64,000 bases of DNA from JBCBGF01 sp039193455 (GCA_039193455.1 JBCCWO010000001.1:1-64000); one strand, 5' to 3'; shown: positions 16,580 through 24,600, counted from the stretch's first letter. Notes: generated from the letters alone by a model not told the origin. A program made the numbers and translations.

Positions 16580-17590
16580 GTGAGCGTCTTCAGCCTGGGG
16601 TCGATGACCTGGGGCTCGCAGAACACCGAGGCCGAGGGGCACGCCCAGATCGATCGTGCGCTCGACCGGGGCTGCGATTTCATCGACACCGCCGAAATGT
16701 ACCCGGTCAATCCGGTTCGGGCCGAGACGGTGGGCGTGACCGAGACGATCATCGGCAACTGGTTTGCCAGGACCGGACGGCGCAGCGATGTGGTGATGGC
16801 CACCAAGGTGTCGGGTCATAACGAAAGCTTTGTCCGCCCCGGCCAGCCGGTGTCGCCCGCAACCCTGCGCAGTGCATTGGAGGGCTCGCTGACGCGGCTT
16901 CAGACCGACTATGTCGATCTTTACCAACTGCACTGGCCCAATCGCGGATCGTTCCATTTCCGCCAGAACTGGGGGTTTGACCCGTCGGCGCAGGATGGCG
17001 CGGCCGAGGTCGAGGGCATCCAGGCGTTATCGGAGACGCTGAAAGACCTGGTGGCCGAGGGGAAGATCCGCGCCTGGGGGCTGTCGAATGACAGCGCCTG
17101 GGGCGCGATGCAGTGGAATGCCGCCGCCGCGGCGACGGGCGGGCCCCGCGTTGCATCGATCCAGAACGAGTACTCGCTGCTGTGCCGCCAATATGACACC
17201 GATCTGGCCGAGATGAGCGTGCATGAGGGCGTGACGCTGTTTGCCTTTTCACCGCTGGCGACGGGGCTTTTGACCGGCAAGTACCGCGGTGGGGCGCGGC
17301 CTGCGGGGTCGCGCGCGACGGTGGGATCGGCGGATCTGAGCGGGCGGATCACCGCGCGGTCCGAGGGCGCGGTCGAGGCCTATGCCGCGATTGCCGAGAA
17401 ACACGGGCTTGATTTGACGCAGATGGCGCTGGCCTGGTGCCTGACCCGGCCGTTCCACGTGATCCCGATTTTCGGGGCGACGTCGGTCGCACAGCTCGAC
17501 ATCGCCCTGTCGGCGGCCGAGCTGACGCTCGACGACGCGGTGCTGGCCGACATTGCCGAGACCCACAAAGCCTGGCCGATGCCGTACTAG
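16580..17590 (+). CDS. Aldo/keto reductase (Tas-like), N-terminus interrupted by amber codon
   Basis: NAD(P)H-dependent oxidoreductase of the AKR superfamily, nearest in pattern to E. coli Tas: SLGSMTWGSQNTEAEGHAQ, FIDTAEMYPVNP (Asp and Tyr of the catalytic tetrad), VVMATKVSG (Lys), YVDLYQLHWP (His), then the C-terminal cofactor region. The ORF as it stands opens at GTG 16580 and gives 336 residues. The natural start appears to be ATG 16544, which would give about 347 residues but is broken by TAG at codon 8. The rest of the frame is intact, so the gene is either recently mutated, restarted at GTG, read through, or a sequencing error. It may be a pseudogene. Confidence 0.75.
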   Translation: MSVFSLGSMTWGSQNTEAEGHAQIDRALDRGCDFIDTAEMYPVNPVRAETVGVTETIIGNWFARTGRRSDVVMATKVSGHNESFVRPGQPVSPATLRSALEGSLTRLQTDYVDLYQLHWPNRGSFHFRQNWGFDPSAQDGAAEVEGIQALSETLKDLVAEGKIRAWGLSNDSAWGAMQWNAAAAATGGPRVASIQNEYSLLCRQYDTDLAEMSVHEGVTLFAFSPLATGLLTGKYRGGARPAGSRATVGSADLSGRITARSEGAVEAYAAIAEKHGLDLTQMALAWCLTRPFHVIPIFGATSVAQLDIALSAAELTLDDAVLADIAETHKAWPMPY

Positions 17591-17640
17591 GCACCAAAAA
17601 CCCCCTTGTGCTTGCCGCCTCACCGACCGACGCTTGCCCC

Positions 17641-17967
17641 ATGCGACCCCGCACGTTCCTGTTGATCGCCACCCTTGCGGCCTGCCAGCCGACCGAGCCG
17701 GCAGAGCCCCTGATGGGCGCCGCGCTCGTCACCCGCGAAGAGGCGGCGTGCGAGGCTGATGGCGGGCGCTGGGGCACCGGATCGCGGGAGGGGACGTTTG
17801 TGTGTTACCGCACCCCGGCGGATGCGGGCCAGACCTGTTCGGCGGATGGCGATTGCGAGGGCCTGTGCCTGGCGCGGTCGCGGACCTGTGCACCGGTGAC
17901 GCCGATGTTTGGCTGTCACGAGGTGCTTGGGCGGTTGGGGGCGCGGTCGACCTTATGCATCGAATAG
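17641..17967 (+). CDS. Small Cys-rich lipoprotein
   Basis: A 108-residue protein beginning with a lipoprotein signal peptide (MRPRTFLLIATLAAC, lipobox L-A-A-C with the acylated Cys at residue 15). The mature part has about nine further cysteines, including the CSADGDC-x3-C-x6-C array near residues 75-88, suggesting a disulfide-stabilised outer-membrane or periplasmic domain. I do not recognise the family. The stop overlaps the following lipocalin start by 13 bp, so the two are probably made together. The start at 17641 is chosen because the signal peptide begins there. Confidence 0.65.
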   Translation: MRPRTFLLIATLAACQPTEPAEPLMGAALVTREEAACEADGGRWGTGSREGTFVCYRTPADAGQTCSADGDCEGLCLARSRTCAPVTPMFGCHEVLGRLGARSTLCIE

Positions 17968-18479
17968 GACTTTTCGCGCTTGCGCTGCTGCTGGCGGGTT
18001 GTGGCCCGGTCTATCGCGATGCGGATGCCCCCATCGCGTCCGCAGCCGCGTTTGAGCCTGCGCGCTATGCGGGGCTTTGGTACGAGGTGGCGCGCTATGA
18101 CGTGCGCTTTCAACGCGGCTGTTCCGATGTGACGGCCCGGTATACGCCTGTCTCGGACACCGTCTTTGCCATTGAGAACAGATGTTTGCGCGACGGCGCC
18201 GTGGACGCGATTGCAGGGACGGCGGAAGTTGCGGGCCCCGGCCGCTTTGCGATCCGGTTCGACAGCGTGCCTTTTGTGCGGGCGCCTTATTGGGTGCTGT
18301 GGGTCGATGAGGGCTATGGCACCGCCGTGGTGGGGGTGCCGTCCGGTCGGGCGGGCTGGATCCTGAACCGCGACCCGCAGATTCCGGAGGATCGGTTCAA
18401 CGCCGCGCTGCAGGTTCTTGAATTCAATGGGTATGATACCAGCCGACTTATCCGGACGGTGCATGCAGACCCGGGCTAG
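17955..18479 (+). CDS. Lipocalin family lipoprotein (Blc-like)
   Basis: Outer-membrane-anchored lipid or hydrophobic-ligand carrier. The 174-residue product has a lipoprotein signal (ALALLLAGC, Cys at about 16) and the lipocalin signature GLWYEVARYD near residue 38, followed by the barrel strands and YWVLWVDEGYGTAVVGVP in the C-terminal half, as in bacterial Blc. The ATG at 17955 overlaps the preceding lipoprotein gene, and the 3' end overlaps the convergent XRE regulator gene by 32 bp. Blc proteins are linked to envelope stress and lysophospholipid handling; which ligand is bound here is unknown. Confidence 0.85.
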   Translation: MHRIGLFALALLLAGCGPVYRDADAPIASAAAFEPARYAGLWYEVARYDVRFQRGCSDVTARYTPVSDTVFAIENRCLRDGAVDAIAGTAEVAGPGRFAIRFDSVPFVRAPYWVLWVDEGYGTAVVGVPSGRAGWILNRDPQIPEDRFNAALQVLEFNGYDTSRLIRTVHADPG

Positions 18480-19332
18480 GGATCGTTTCGGCCACCTGAT
18501 CGAGATGGGCGGGAAAGTCGCGTGCCGAGACATAGGCCTCGCGCACCAGCACGTCGAAATGCCGCGTAAACGCCTGAACCCGCGCGGTATCGCGGAAGGC
18601 GAGATAATGCTGGCCGATATAGAGCACGGCCATCAGCGGGCCGAAAACGGTGATCGGCGATGACAGCAAGCGCCGCGCATCGAACAGAAAGATGCGCAGG
18701 GTGGGGTAGAGCTGGTCGTGCAGCTCTTTGAAGCGGGCAATCTGGCCCAGGCGCACGTCTTCGGGCAGACCCGCGTAATAGCCTTCGCCCCGGATGAAAC
18801 AGTCGATCTCGAAAAGCGGTAGGGCGATTTCGTAGTCCGACGGGGCTTCGCGCAGCAGGTCGAGCCGGTCGGTCGAGGCGCCGATGGCCTGTTCGGTGGT
18901 CTTGCCCAGATGCGGCGCATATTCCCAGCGCAGCATCGCCGTGGTCTTGAGCATATCGGGCAGGCGGGCGGGCACGTGGCGGATCTTGTAGCCCGCAGCC
19001 TCGCGATGCCAGGCGTAGATCTGATCGTCGATCAGCGCGCGGGGCGCCTCGGACATTTCCATGCTGGCGGCCAGTAGATCGGCGGCTTGTTCCGGGCGGT
19101 CTGACAGGCCCAGCAGCCAATCTGCCGAGATGTCGAGCGCGGCGGCGCATTCGGCCACGACCTGGGCATTGGGCAGGCGCGCGCCGGTTCCTGTCAGAAG
19201 CTGAGACACGGTCGATCGGTCGACCCCGACCGTGCGGGCCAGGGCGCTTTGGTTCACGCCGCTTTCCTCGATCGCCCGGGCGAGGCGGCGGCGGAACTGG
19301 CTTGCGCGGTCACGTTTGTCGGTTTTGGTCAC
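18448..19332 (-). CDS. XRE family transcriptional regulator
   Basis: A 294-residue DNA-binding protein with an N-terminal Cro/CI helix-turn-helix (QSALARTVGVDRSTVSQLLTG, about residues 28-48). An uncharacterised C-terminal region of about 200 residues, with aromatic and acidic segments (YKIRHVPARLPDML, LFEIDCFIRGEGYYAGLPEDVR), probably senses a ligand. The GTG start at 19332 lacks a clear Shine-Dalgarno sequence. It is divergent from a fatty-acid desaturase gene 75-120 bp away, which makes that gene a likely target, and it overlaps the lipocalin 3' end by 32 bp. The ligand is unknown. Confidence 0.8.
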   Translation of the reverse strand: MTKTDKRDRASQFRRRLARAIEESGVNQSALARTVGVDRSTVSQLLTGTGARLPNAQVVAECAAALDISADWLLGLSDRPEQAADLLAASMEMSEAPRALIDDQIYAWHREAAGYKIRHVPARLPDMLKTTAMLRWEYAPHLGKTTEQAIGASTDRLDLLREAPSDYEIALPLFEIDCFIRGEGYYAGLPEDVRLGQIARFKELHDQLYPTLRIFLFDARRLLSSPITVFGPLMAVLYIGQHYLAFRDTARVQAFTRHFDVLVREAYVSARDFPAHLDQVAETIPSPGLHAPSG

Positions 19333-19378
19333 GTGTGTAGATTTTACCGAACAATGCAGAGTTAATGTTGCCTACTTA

Positions 19379-19390
19379 CACAATTTTGTG
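19379..19390. promoter_or_regulatory. Candidate operator in the XRE/desaturase intergenic region
   Basis: CACAATTTTGTG: perfect 5-bp arms (CACAA, TTGTG) around TT, midway between the two divergent genes. Short dyads like this are typical half-turn operators for XRE regulators, but the assignment rests on position only. Confidence 0.3.
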
Positions 19391-19452
19391 AACGCCTCGC
19401 AAGTGGCATGATCCCTCCGCTGGGAAAGTTTCGTGAAATCAGGGGTGTGGGA

Positions 19453-20352
19453 ATGGATGTGAAAGCTGTCGAATGGCCGACGCTTGGCCTTTTGGCGGTC
19501 TGCTATGCGCTGTGGGCGGTGGGGACAACGGTACTGGCCGCGGCGTGGCTGCCCGCGGGACTTGTTCTGACGGCACTGATGATTGCGCTGCATTCCTCGC
19601 TGACCCATGAGATCGTGCACGATCACCCGTTTCCCGGCCACAGGCGGTTGAACGAGGCGCTGGTCTTCCCGGTACTGATCCTGTTCATTCCGCTGGCCCG
19701 CTTCCGCGACACGCATCTGGCGCATCACAACAATTCGGTACTGACGGACCCTTACGACGATCCGGAATCGAACTACCTCGATCCCGCGATCTGGGGGCGG
19801 CTGCCGGGCTGGGTACAAGGGGTCTTGCGGGTCAACAACACGCTTGCCGGGCGGATGCTGATCGGGCCCGTGGTCAGCCAGATTGCCTTTGTCCTGGGCG
19901 ACATGCGCGCCGCGCGGGCGGGGGACAGGCGCGTTCTGGACGGATGGCTGTGGCACATTCCCAGCCTCGCACTGGTCGCGCTCTGGCTGGGGGTTGTCGG
20001 GTCGATGCCGGTCTGGGCCTATCTCATCGCGGCTTATATGGCGGTCTCCGTCCTGAAGATCCGCACGTTTCTGGAGCATCAGGCAGAAGAGCGTGCCTCG
20101 GACCGGACCGTGATCATCGAGGATCGGGGCCCGCTGAGCTGGATGTTTCTGAACAACAATCTGCACGTGGTCCACCACATGCACCCGCGCGTGCCGTGGT
20201 ATCGGTTGCCCGCCGTCTATTTTGGTAACCGGGCGCGGTATCTGGGCCGCAACGGCGGCTACATGTACCGCTCGTATGCCGAGGTGTTCGCCCGCCACTT
20301 CCTGCGCGCGAAGGATCCCGTGCCGCATCCGCTGTGGGAGCGTGAGGGGTAG
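19453..20352 (+). CDS. Membrane fatty acid desaturase family protein
   Basis: Integral-membrane di-iron oxygenase, 299 residues from ATG 19453 (an ATG at 19408 would add 15). It has four or so hydrophobic segments and the three histidine clusters that bind the iron pair: HEIVHDH (near residue 53), HLAHHN (near 85) and HVVHHMHP (near 239). The pattern fits acyl-lipid desaturases and carotenoid ketolase/hydroxylase-like members alike. The start is uncertain: a G-rich stretch precedes 19453, and the protein then begins with a typical MDVKAVEWPTL. It is divergent from an XRE regulator that probably controls it. Substrate unknown. Confidence 0.8.
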   Translation: MDVKAVEWPTLGLLAVCYALWAVGTTVLAAAWLPAGLVLTALMIALHSSLTHEIVHDHPFPGHRRLNEALVFPVLILFIPLARFRDTHLAHHNNSVLTDPYDDPESNYLDPAIWGRLPGWVQGVLRVNNTLAGRMLIGPVVSQIAFVLGDMRAARAGDRRVLDGWLWHIPSLALVALWLGVVGSMPVWAYLIAAYMAVSVLKIRTFLEHQAEERASDRTVIIEDRGPLSWMFLNNNLHVVHHMHPRVPWYRLPAVYFGNRARYLGRNGGYMYRSYAEVFARHFLRAKDPVPHPLWEREG

Positions 20353-20409
20353 GGCCACCACAGCTTTCTGCCACTGGAACCTCTGCCACAGGCGTGTCAC
20401 GACGCGCGG

Positions 20410-21312
20410 GTGGAGCTTTGGATCCCCATCACCATCGCCGCCGCTGCGTTTCAGACGTTGCGGTTCATGGCGCAAAAGCACCTCAAGGCCACGGCCCTGT
20501 CCACGGGCGGGGCGACCCTGGTGCGGTTTTTGTATTCCGCACCGCTCGTGGCGTTTGGCGTGATCCTTTATGCGCAGGGCTCGGGCCAGGCGCTGCCGCA
20601 GCCCGGTCCGGGGTTCTGGCCCTATGCGCTGATCGGCGGGCTGGCACAGATCCTGGCCACCATGTGCGTGGTCGCGATCTTTGACCATCGCAACTTTGCC
20701 GTCGGGATCACGTTCAAGAAGACCGAGGTCATGCTGACGGCCATCGTCGGGTTTCTGGTGCTGGGTGATACCGTGTCCGTGGGCGGGGCGGCGGCCATTG
20801 CCCTTGGGTTTCTGGGCGTGCTCTGGCTGTCGGATCCGCCGCGCGCCACCGGGCCCTACCTGAGCCGCATCCTGAACCGCGCCGTGGCGTTGGGGCTGCT
20901 GTCGGGCGTGTTCTTTGCGATCTCTGCCGTGGGGTATCGCGGCGCGGTGCTGGCGATGACGGGGGGCGATACGGCGCTGAACGCGGGCGCGACGCTCGCC
21001 ATTGTCACCGCGGCGCAGAGCGTGGCGCTGGGCGGCTGGCTGCTTTGGCGCGAGCCGGGGCAGGTGGGGGCGGTGCTGCACGCCTGGCGGGTGGGCCTGC
21101 CCACCGGGATCTTGTCGATGCTGGGCAGCTTTTGCTGGTTCACCGCATTCTCGCTGCAAAACGCGGCCTATGTCTTTGCGCTTGGCCAGATTGAGCTGAT
21201 TTTCTCGATCTTTGCCTCGGTCCTGATTTTTGGCGAACGGATCGCGCGGCGCGAATATGCCGGGATGGCGATCCTGACGGCGTCGATCGTGGTGTTGGTG
21301 GCCCTTGGCTAG
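20410..21312 (+). CDS. DMT superfamily (EamA) permease
   Basis: A 300-residue inner-membrane protein with about ten hydrophobic helices in two EamA-type halves (roughly 5-135 and 155-300), typical of drug/metabolite exporters. The second half ends with the family-like LIFGERIARREYAGMAILTASIVVLV. It starts with GTG at 20410, 57 bp after the desaturase gene on the same strand, so co-transcription is possible. It converges with the Nudix gene, overlapping its 3' end by four bases. No substrate can be assigned. Confidence 0.85.
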   Translation: MELWIPITIAAAAFQTLRFMAQKHLKATALSTGGATLVRFLYSAPLVAFGVILYAQGSGQALPQPGPGFWPYALIGGLAQILATMCVVAIFDHRNFAVGITFKKTEVMLTAIVGFLVLGDTVSVGGAAAIALGFLGVLWLSDPPRATGPYLSRILNRAVALGLLSGVFFAISAVGYRGAVLAMTGGDTALNAGATLAIVTAAQSVALGGWLLWREPGQVGAVLHAWRVGLPTGILSMLGSFCWFTAFSLQNAAYVFALGQIELIFSIFASVLIFGERIARREYAGMAILTASIVVLVALG

Positions 21313-22013
21313 GGCGCGTGCCCGCGCAGGCGTAAAAAGAGGCTTTCTTCGTCGTCGTTCTTGAAGAACGGCACAGAGGGCGGGGGCCCCAGATCGGGCA
21401 GGCGGGCGGTTATTTCGGCCAGCACGACCTCGGTGATGAAGGGCAGGTTAAAGCTGCGCGCCTCGGTCAGGGGGATCCATTGCAAGTGGCTCAGCTCATC
21501 GGACGCGCGGCTGAAATCGTCGAGATCGCCCCGAACATGGGCCGCATCGGCCAGAAAGAACCGCGCATCGAACCGGCGCGGGCGGCCCGGCGGCGTGATT
21601 GCGCGAAAAACGAAGCTGAGCCCCGAGGCATCGGGCCGCGCGCCGCTTGCCGCGAAGCTGGGCCAGTCGTCGGGCGGATCGGGCCAGGCGCCGGGTTGGC
21701 CCAGAACCAGCCCCGTTTCCTCCCACAGCTCGCGGATCGCGGCGGCGGCCAGCGCCCCGGCCGAGGGACCGGCGGCGTGTTCTGTCAAGCGTGCGTGACA
21801 GATCCCGGGCAGCGGCGCGCCCAGCGGGATGGCGGCATCCGCCGCGTCCACCGCGCCGCCGGGGAAGACATACTTGTTGGGCATGAACGCCGCTTTTGCC
21901 CCGCGCTGCCCCATCAGGACGCGGGGTGCCGTGCCCGCATCGCGGATCAGCAGAACCGTCGCCGCATCGCGGATGGCAGGCGGGATCTGAGTGTCAGTGG
22001 ATGCCGAAGCCAT
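21309..22013 (-). CDS. NUDIX hydrolase
   Basis: Hydrolyses a nucleoside diphosphate linked to another moiety; the cellular substrate is unknown. The 234-residue product has the Nudix catalytic core AAAAIRELWEETGLVLG (REXXEE, near residue 97) preceded by VFPGGAVD. About 30 residues are inserted between the Gly and the helix compared with the compact box, as in NUDT7/NUDT19-like coenzyme A or NADH pyrophosphatases. The start at 22013 overlaps the DUF983 gene by 20 bp; an upstream in-frame start at 22043 would overlap by 50 and is less likely. Confidence 0.82.
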   Translation of the reverse strand: MASASTDTQIPPAIRDAATVLLIRDAGTAPRVLMGQRGAKAAFMPNKYVFPGGAVDAADAAIPLGAPLPGICHARLTEHAAGPSAGALAAAAIRELWEETGLVLGQPGAWPDPPDDWPSFAASGARPDASGLSFVFRAITPPGRPRRFDARFFLADAAHVRGDLDDFSRASDELSHLQWIPLTEARSFNLPFITEVVLAEITARLPDLGPPPSVPFFKNDDEESLFLRLRGHAP

Positions 22014-22413
22014 GCATTCGTTTCGCCCATTGGAAGGCGACAATCATCCCCTTGATGCGCGGCAGAAGGAACAGGCACAGCGCCGTGCACAGCACCGTGA
22101 ACACCGTCGCCAGGATCATCGGATCGGGACGGAAGGTGACAAATGCCCAATGCAGCGCAGGTGCAAGCAGATGCCCCACGACCAGGATGGTGATGTAGGC
22201 CGGTCCGTCATCGGCGCGGTGGTGATGCAAGTCGGTGCCGCAGACCGGGCAGGTGTCGCGCACGGTCAGATAGCCCTTCAGCATCGGGCCAGCGCCGCAG
22301 TTCGGGCACCGCCGACGCCAACCGCGGCGCAGCGCGGGCCATACCGCGCGCTCTTCCACCACCGGGTCAGGCGGGGCTGTCCCCGGCAGGGACTCTGGGG
22401 CTCCGTCGAACAT
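21994..22413 (-). CDS. DUF983 family membrane protein
   Basis: A 139-residue conserved alphaproteobacterial protein. The N-terminal half has a zinc-ribbon-like pair of CxxC motifs (CPNCG near residue 38 and CPVCG near 55), and the C-terminal half has two hydrophobic helices. Family function is unknown, though members often lie near cytochrome oxidase genes; here none is present. The stop overlaps the Nudix start, giving a two-gene operon. It is divergent from the EF-hand gene across 209 bp that holds the promoters for both and no ORF I can support. Confidence 0.85.
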   Translation of the reverse strand: MFDGAPESLPGTAPPDPVVEERAVWPALRRGWRRRCPNCGAGPMLKGYLTVRDTCPVCGTDLHHHRADDGPAYITILVVGHLLAPALHWAFVTFRPDPMILATVFTVLCTALCLFLLPRIKGMIVAFQWAKRMHGFGIH

Positions 22414-22622
22414 TAACCTGTCCTATCCTGTACTGCTCGTGCCCGGTATCGGACCGGAAGCGCGTCCTTAAAGGAAGGCCGCAGAATGTCCTTGCGGCGG
22501 GATGTCGCGAAATTTTTGCGCCTAAAGCGACGGAAACGGGGTGTCGGGGCGTTTGACCCTCAGAATACGGGCCGTTTGGGAACGTAAGTTGGGCAAGGGG
22601 CCCGATATCGAGGAGAAGAGAA

Positions 22623-23093
22623 ATGAAAAAACTGAGCATTTTTGCGCTTTTGGCCGCGACTGTTGGGGCAACGGCCCTGTTGGCGCCGATGGCCGAGGCG
22701 CGCGGGCCCGGTGATGAGCGCCCGGCGTTTGAGACGCTGGATCTTGACGGTGACGGTCAGGTGACGGCGGCCGAGCTTGAGACCTTGCGCGACACCCGGT
22801 TTGCCGAGCTGGATAGCAACGGCGACGGTGAGGTGACGCTTGATGAGTTCACTGCGCGGGCCGAGGGGCGCGCCGGAGAGCGGGCGCAGGCGATGTTTGC
22901 CCGGCTTGATGCCGACGGCGACGGTGTTCTGTCGCGCGATGTGATCGAACAGGGGCAGCGCGGCCCATCGGCGGCGCGGATGATTGAACGGCTGGATACC
23001 GATGGGGACGGCGCCGTGTCCGCGGAAGAGTTCGCGGCGATGTCAGAGCGGCGCGCCGGCCTGCGCGACCGGTTTGGCGCGCGCGACCGCTAG
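22623..23093 (+). CDS. Exported EF-hand calcium-binding protein
   Basis: A 156-residue periplasmic protein. A signal peptide (to about residue 26, APMAEA-R) is followed by four EF-hand loops: DLDGDGQVTAAE, DSNGDGEVTLDE, DADGDGVLSRDV and DTDGDGAVSAEE. Loop 3 ends in Val rather than the usual Glu at the last liganding position and may bind weakly. ATG 22623 is preceded by GAGGAGAAGAGA. It leads a group of four same-strand genes with an ECF sigma factor, an anti-sigma-like protein and a metal-sensor-like protein, so it may be part of an envelope metal or calcium response. Confidence 0.87.
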   Translation: MKKLSIFALLAATVGATALLAPMAEARGPGDERPAFETLDLDGDGQVTAAELETLRDTRFAELDSNGDGEVTLDEFTARAEGRAGERAQAMFARLDADGDGVLSRDVIEQGQRGPSAARMIERLDTDGDGAVSAEEFAAMSERRAGLRDRFGARDR

Positions 23094-23099
23094 GGGCGG

Positions 23100-23128
23100 C
23101 GGGCCGGGCACGCTCTGCCCCCGGCCCG
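23100..23128 (+). other. Perfect GC-rich hairpin between EF-hand and ECF sigma genes
   Basis: Arms CGGGCCGGG (23100-23108) and CCCGGCCCG (23120-23128), 9 bp without mismatch, with an 11-nt loop, starting seven bases after the EF-hand stop. No T-run follows. It could attenuate read-through into the sigma factor gene or protect the EF-hand mRNA. Confidence 0.5.
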
Positions 23129-23170
23129 ACGATTGCTGCCGCCGGTGCGACGGGATACGCCTGAGGGACG

Positions 23171-23758
23171 ATGACCATGCCCTTCGACGCCATGACGGAT
23201 GTCTCGGACGAGGCGTTGCTGGTCGCCTATGGCAATGGCGACCGGGCCGCCGCGCAGGCGCTGACGGCGCGGCTGACGCCGCGGATCTTTGGCTATGCCG
23301 CGCGGGTTCTGTCCGATCGGGCCGAGGCCGAGGATGTGGTGCAAGAGGCGATGCTGCGGCTATGGAAAATCGCGCCCGAGTGGCGGCAGGGCGAGGCGCA
23401 GGTGTCCACCTGGCTTTACAGGGTGACGGTGAACCTGTGCACCGACCGGCTGCGCAAATACGGGCGGTCGGTGGACATCGACGCGGTGGCCGAGCCCGAG
23501 GATGGGCGGGAAAGCGTCGAGGCCGTGCTGCTCGCGGGCGATCGTGCTGCGGCACTTCAATCGGCGCTCGACACATTGCCCGAGCGCCAGCGGCAGGCGG
23601 TTGTCCTGCGCCATATCGACGGGCTGTCGAACCCCGATATCGCCCGGGCGATGGACATCGGGGTTGAGGCGGTGGAAAGTCTTACCGCCCGCGGAAAACG
23701 GGCGCTGCGCGGGCTGTTGGCCGGGCGGCGCGAGGAACTGGGGTATGACGATGACTGA
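23171..23758 (+). CDS. ECF RNA polymerase sigma factor
   Basis: A 195-residue alternative sigma factor with region 2 (DRAEAEDVVQEAMLRLWKIAPEW, near residue 51) and region 4 (LPERQRQAVVLRHIDGLSNPDIARAMDIGVEAVESLTARGKRAL, near 136) in the usual order and spacing. GAGGGA lies just upstream of ATG 23171. It overlaps the next gene, a probable membrane anti-sigma factor. Linkage to EF-hand and heavy-metal-sensor proteins suggests it answers an envelope or metal signal; the target genes are unknown. Confidence 0.9.
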   Translation: MTMPFDAMTDVSDEALLVAYGNGDRAAAQALTARLTPRIFGYAARVLSDRAEAEDVVQEAMLRLWKIAPEWRQGEAQVSTWLYRVTVNLCTDRLRKYGRSVDIDAVAEPEDGRESVEAVLLAGDRAAALQSALDTLPERQRQAVVLRHIDGLSNPDIARAMDIGVEAVESLTARGKRALRGLLAGRREELGYDDD

Positions 23759-24086
23759 GCGTGATCCTTTGGACGATTTCTTTGATGCGGCGCGCGCGCG
23801 ACCTCCCGCGCCCGATCCGGCGCTGATGGCCCGCGTTCTGGCGGATGCCGAGGCGCAGGCGGCGGCGCGGGAGGCTCCGGTCCCGGTGCGGTCGGGCGGG
23901 TTTGCCGGCATTCTGCGCGGGCTCGGCGGCTGGCCTGCGCTTGCCGGGTTTGCCACGGCAACGGCAGCGGGCGTCTGGATCGGGGTCGCCCTTCCGGATG
24001 TGACGCAGCCATTTCTGGGCGGGGCGGCCTATGATGTGAACGATCTTTTGCCGGGATACGGCACCGATCTGTTGGTCGGGGGCTGA
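23745..24086 (+). CDS. Probable membrane anti-sigma factor
   Basis: A 113-residue protein starting inside the end of the ECF sigma gene (14-bp overlap, ATG 23745 with GAGGA upstream; ATG 23751 is an alternative). It has an acidic and Ala-rich cytoplasmic N-terminus of about 65 residues, one hydrophobic helix (LAGFATATAAGVWIGVAL) and a short periplasmic tail. No anti-sigma motif is recognisable; the call rests on size, topology and overlap with the sigma gene. It is followed by the metal-sensor-like gene after 4 bp. Confidence 0.6.
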   Translation: MTMTERDPLDDFFDAARARPPAPDPALMARVLADAEAQAAAREAPVPVRSGGFAGILRGLGGWPALAGFATATAAGVWIGVALPDVTQPFLGGAAYDVNDLLPGYGTDLLVGG

Positions 24087-24090
24087 GCCG

Positions 24091-24600
24091 ATGGCAGATC
24101 AACCGCCCTCTGCGCCCCCGCCCGCCGTCACGCCGCGCAGCCCGCTGTGGATGCGCATCACGCTGGTGGTGTCGCTGTCGCTGAACCTGTTGATCATCGG
24201 CGTTGTTGCCGGGGCGATGGCCACGCGCGGCGATGACCGGCGCGGCCCGCCCACGCTGGGGCCCGCGCGGGATCTGGGGCCGGTGCCCTTCATCGTGGCG
24301 CTGGCGCCGGAGGACCGGCGCAGCCTGGCGCGATCGATGCGCAGCGAGGCGGGCGCCTTGCGCCAGAACCGGCAAGAGCTGCAGGCACGGTTCGAAGCCT
24401 TGTTGGTGGCGCTGCGGGCCGATCCCTTTGATGCCCAGGCGGTGTCGGACCTGCTGGGTGAGCAGCGCGCGGCGGGGGCCGCGCGGCAGGCGATCGGCGA
24501 GCGGCTGTTGCTGGATCACCTGGCGGGGCTCACGGCCGAGGAGCGGGCGGCCTATGCCGACCGCCTGGACAAGTCACTGAAGCGGGGGGCGAACCGCTAG
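24091..24600 (+). CDS. Periplasmic heavy-metal sensor-like (Spy/CpxP-type) membrane protein
   Basis: A 169-residue protein with one N-terminal membrane helix (ITLVVSLSLNLLIIGVVAGAM, about residues 23-43) and a long Arg/Ala/Glu-rich helical periplasmic domain with repeated Leu heptads. This is the pattern of the CnrX/RseP-linked heavy-metal resistance sensors and Spy/CpxP folds. No His/Met metal cluster is seen. It lies 4 bp after the anti-sigma-like gene as the last gene of the EF-hand/ECF operon, so it probably modulates the sigma/anti-sigma pair. Confidence 0.65.
   Translation: MADQPPSAPPPAVTPRSPLWMRITLVVSLSLNLLIIGVVAGAMATRGDDRRGPPTLGPARDLGPVPFIVALAPEDRRSLARSMRSEAGALRQNRQELQARFEALLVALRADPFDAQAVSDLLGEQRAAGAARQAIGERLLLDHLAGLTAEERAAYADRLDKSLKRGANR

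Noticed and set aside
19372..21159. 595-residue minus-strand ORF
   Set aside because: It is the antisense shadow of the desaturase and EamA genes, both of which have clear motifs. The translation is Gln/His/Arg-rich low-complexity, typical of reversed high-GC coding sequence.
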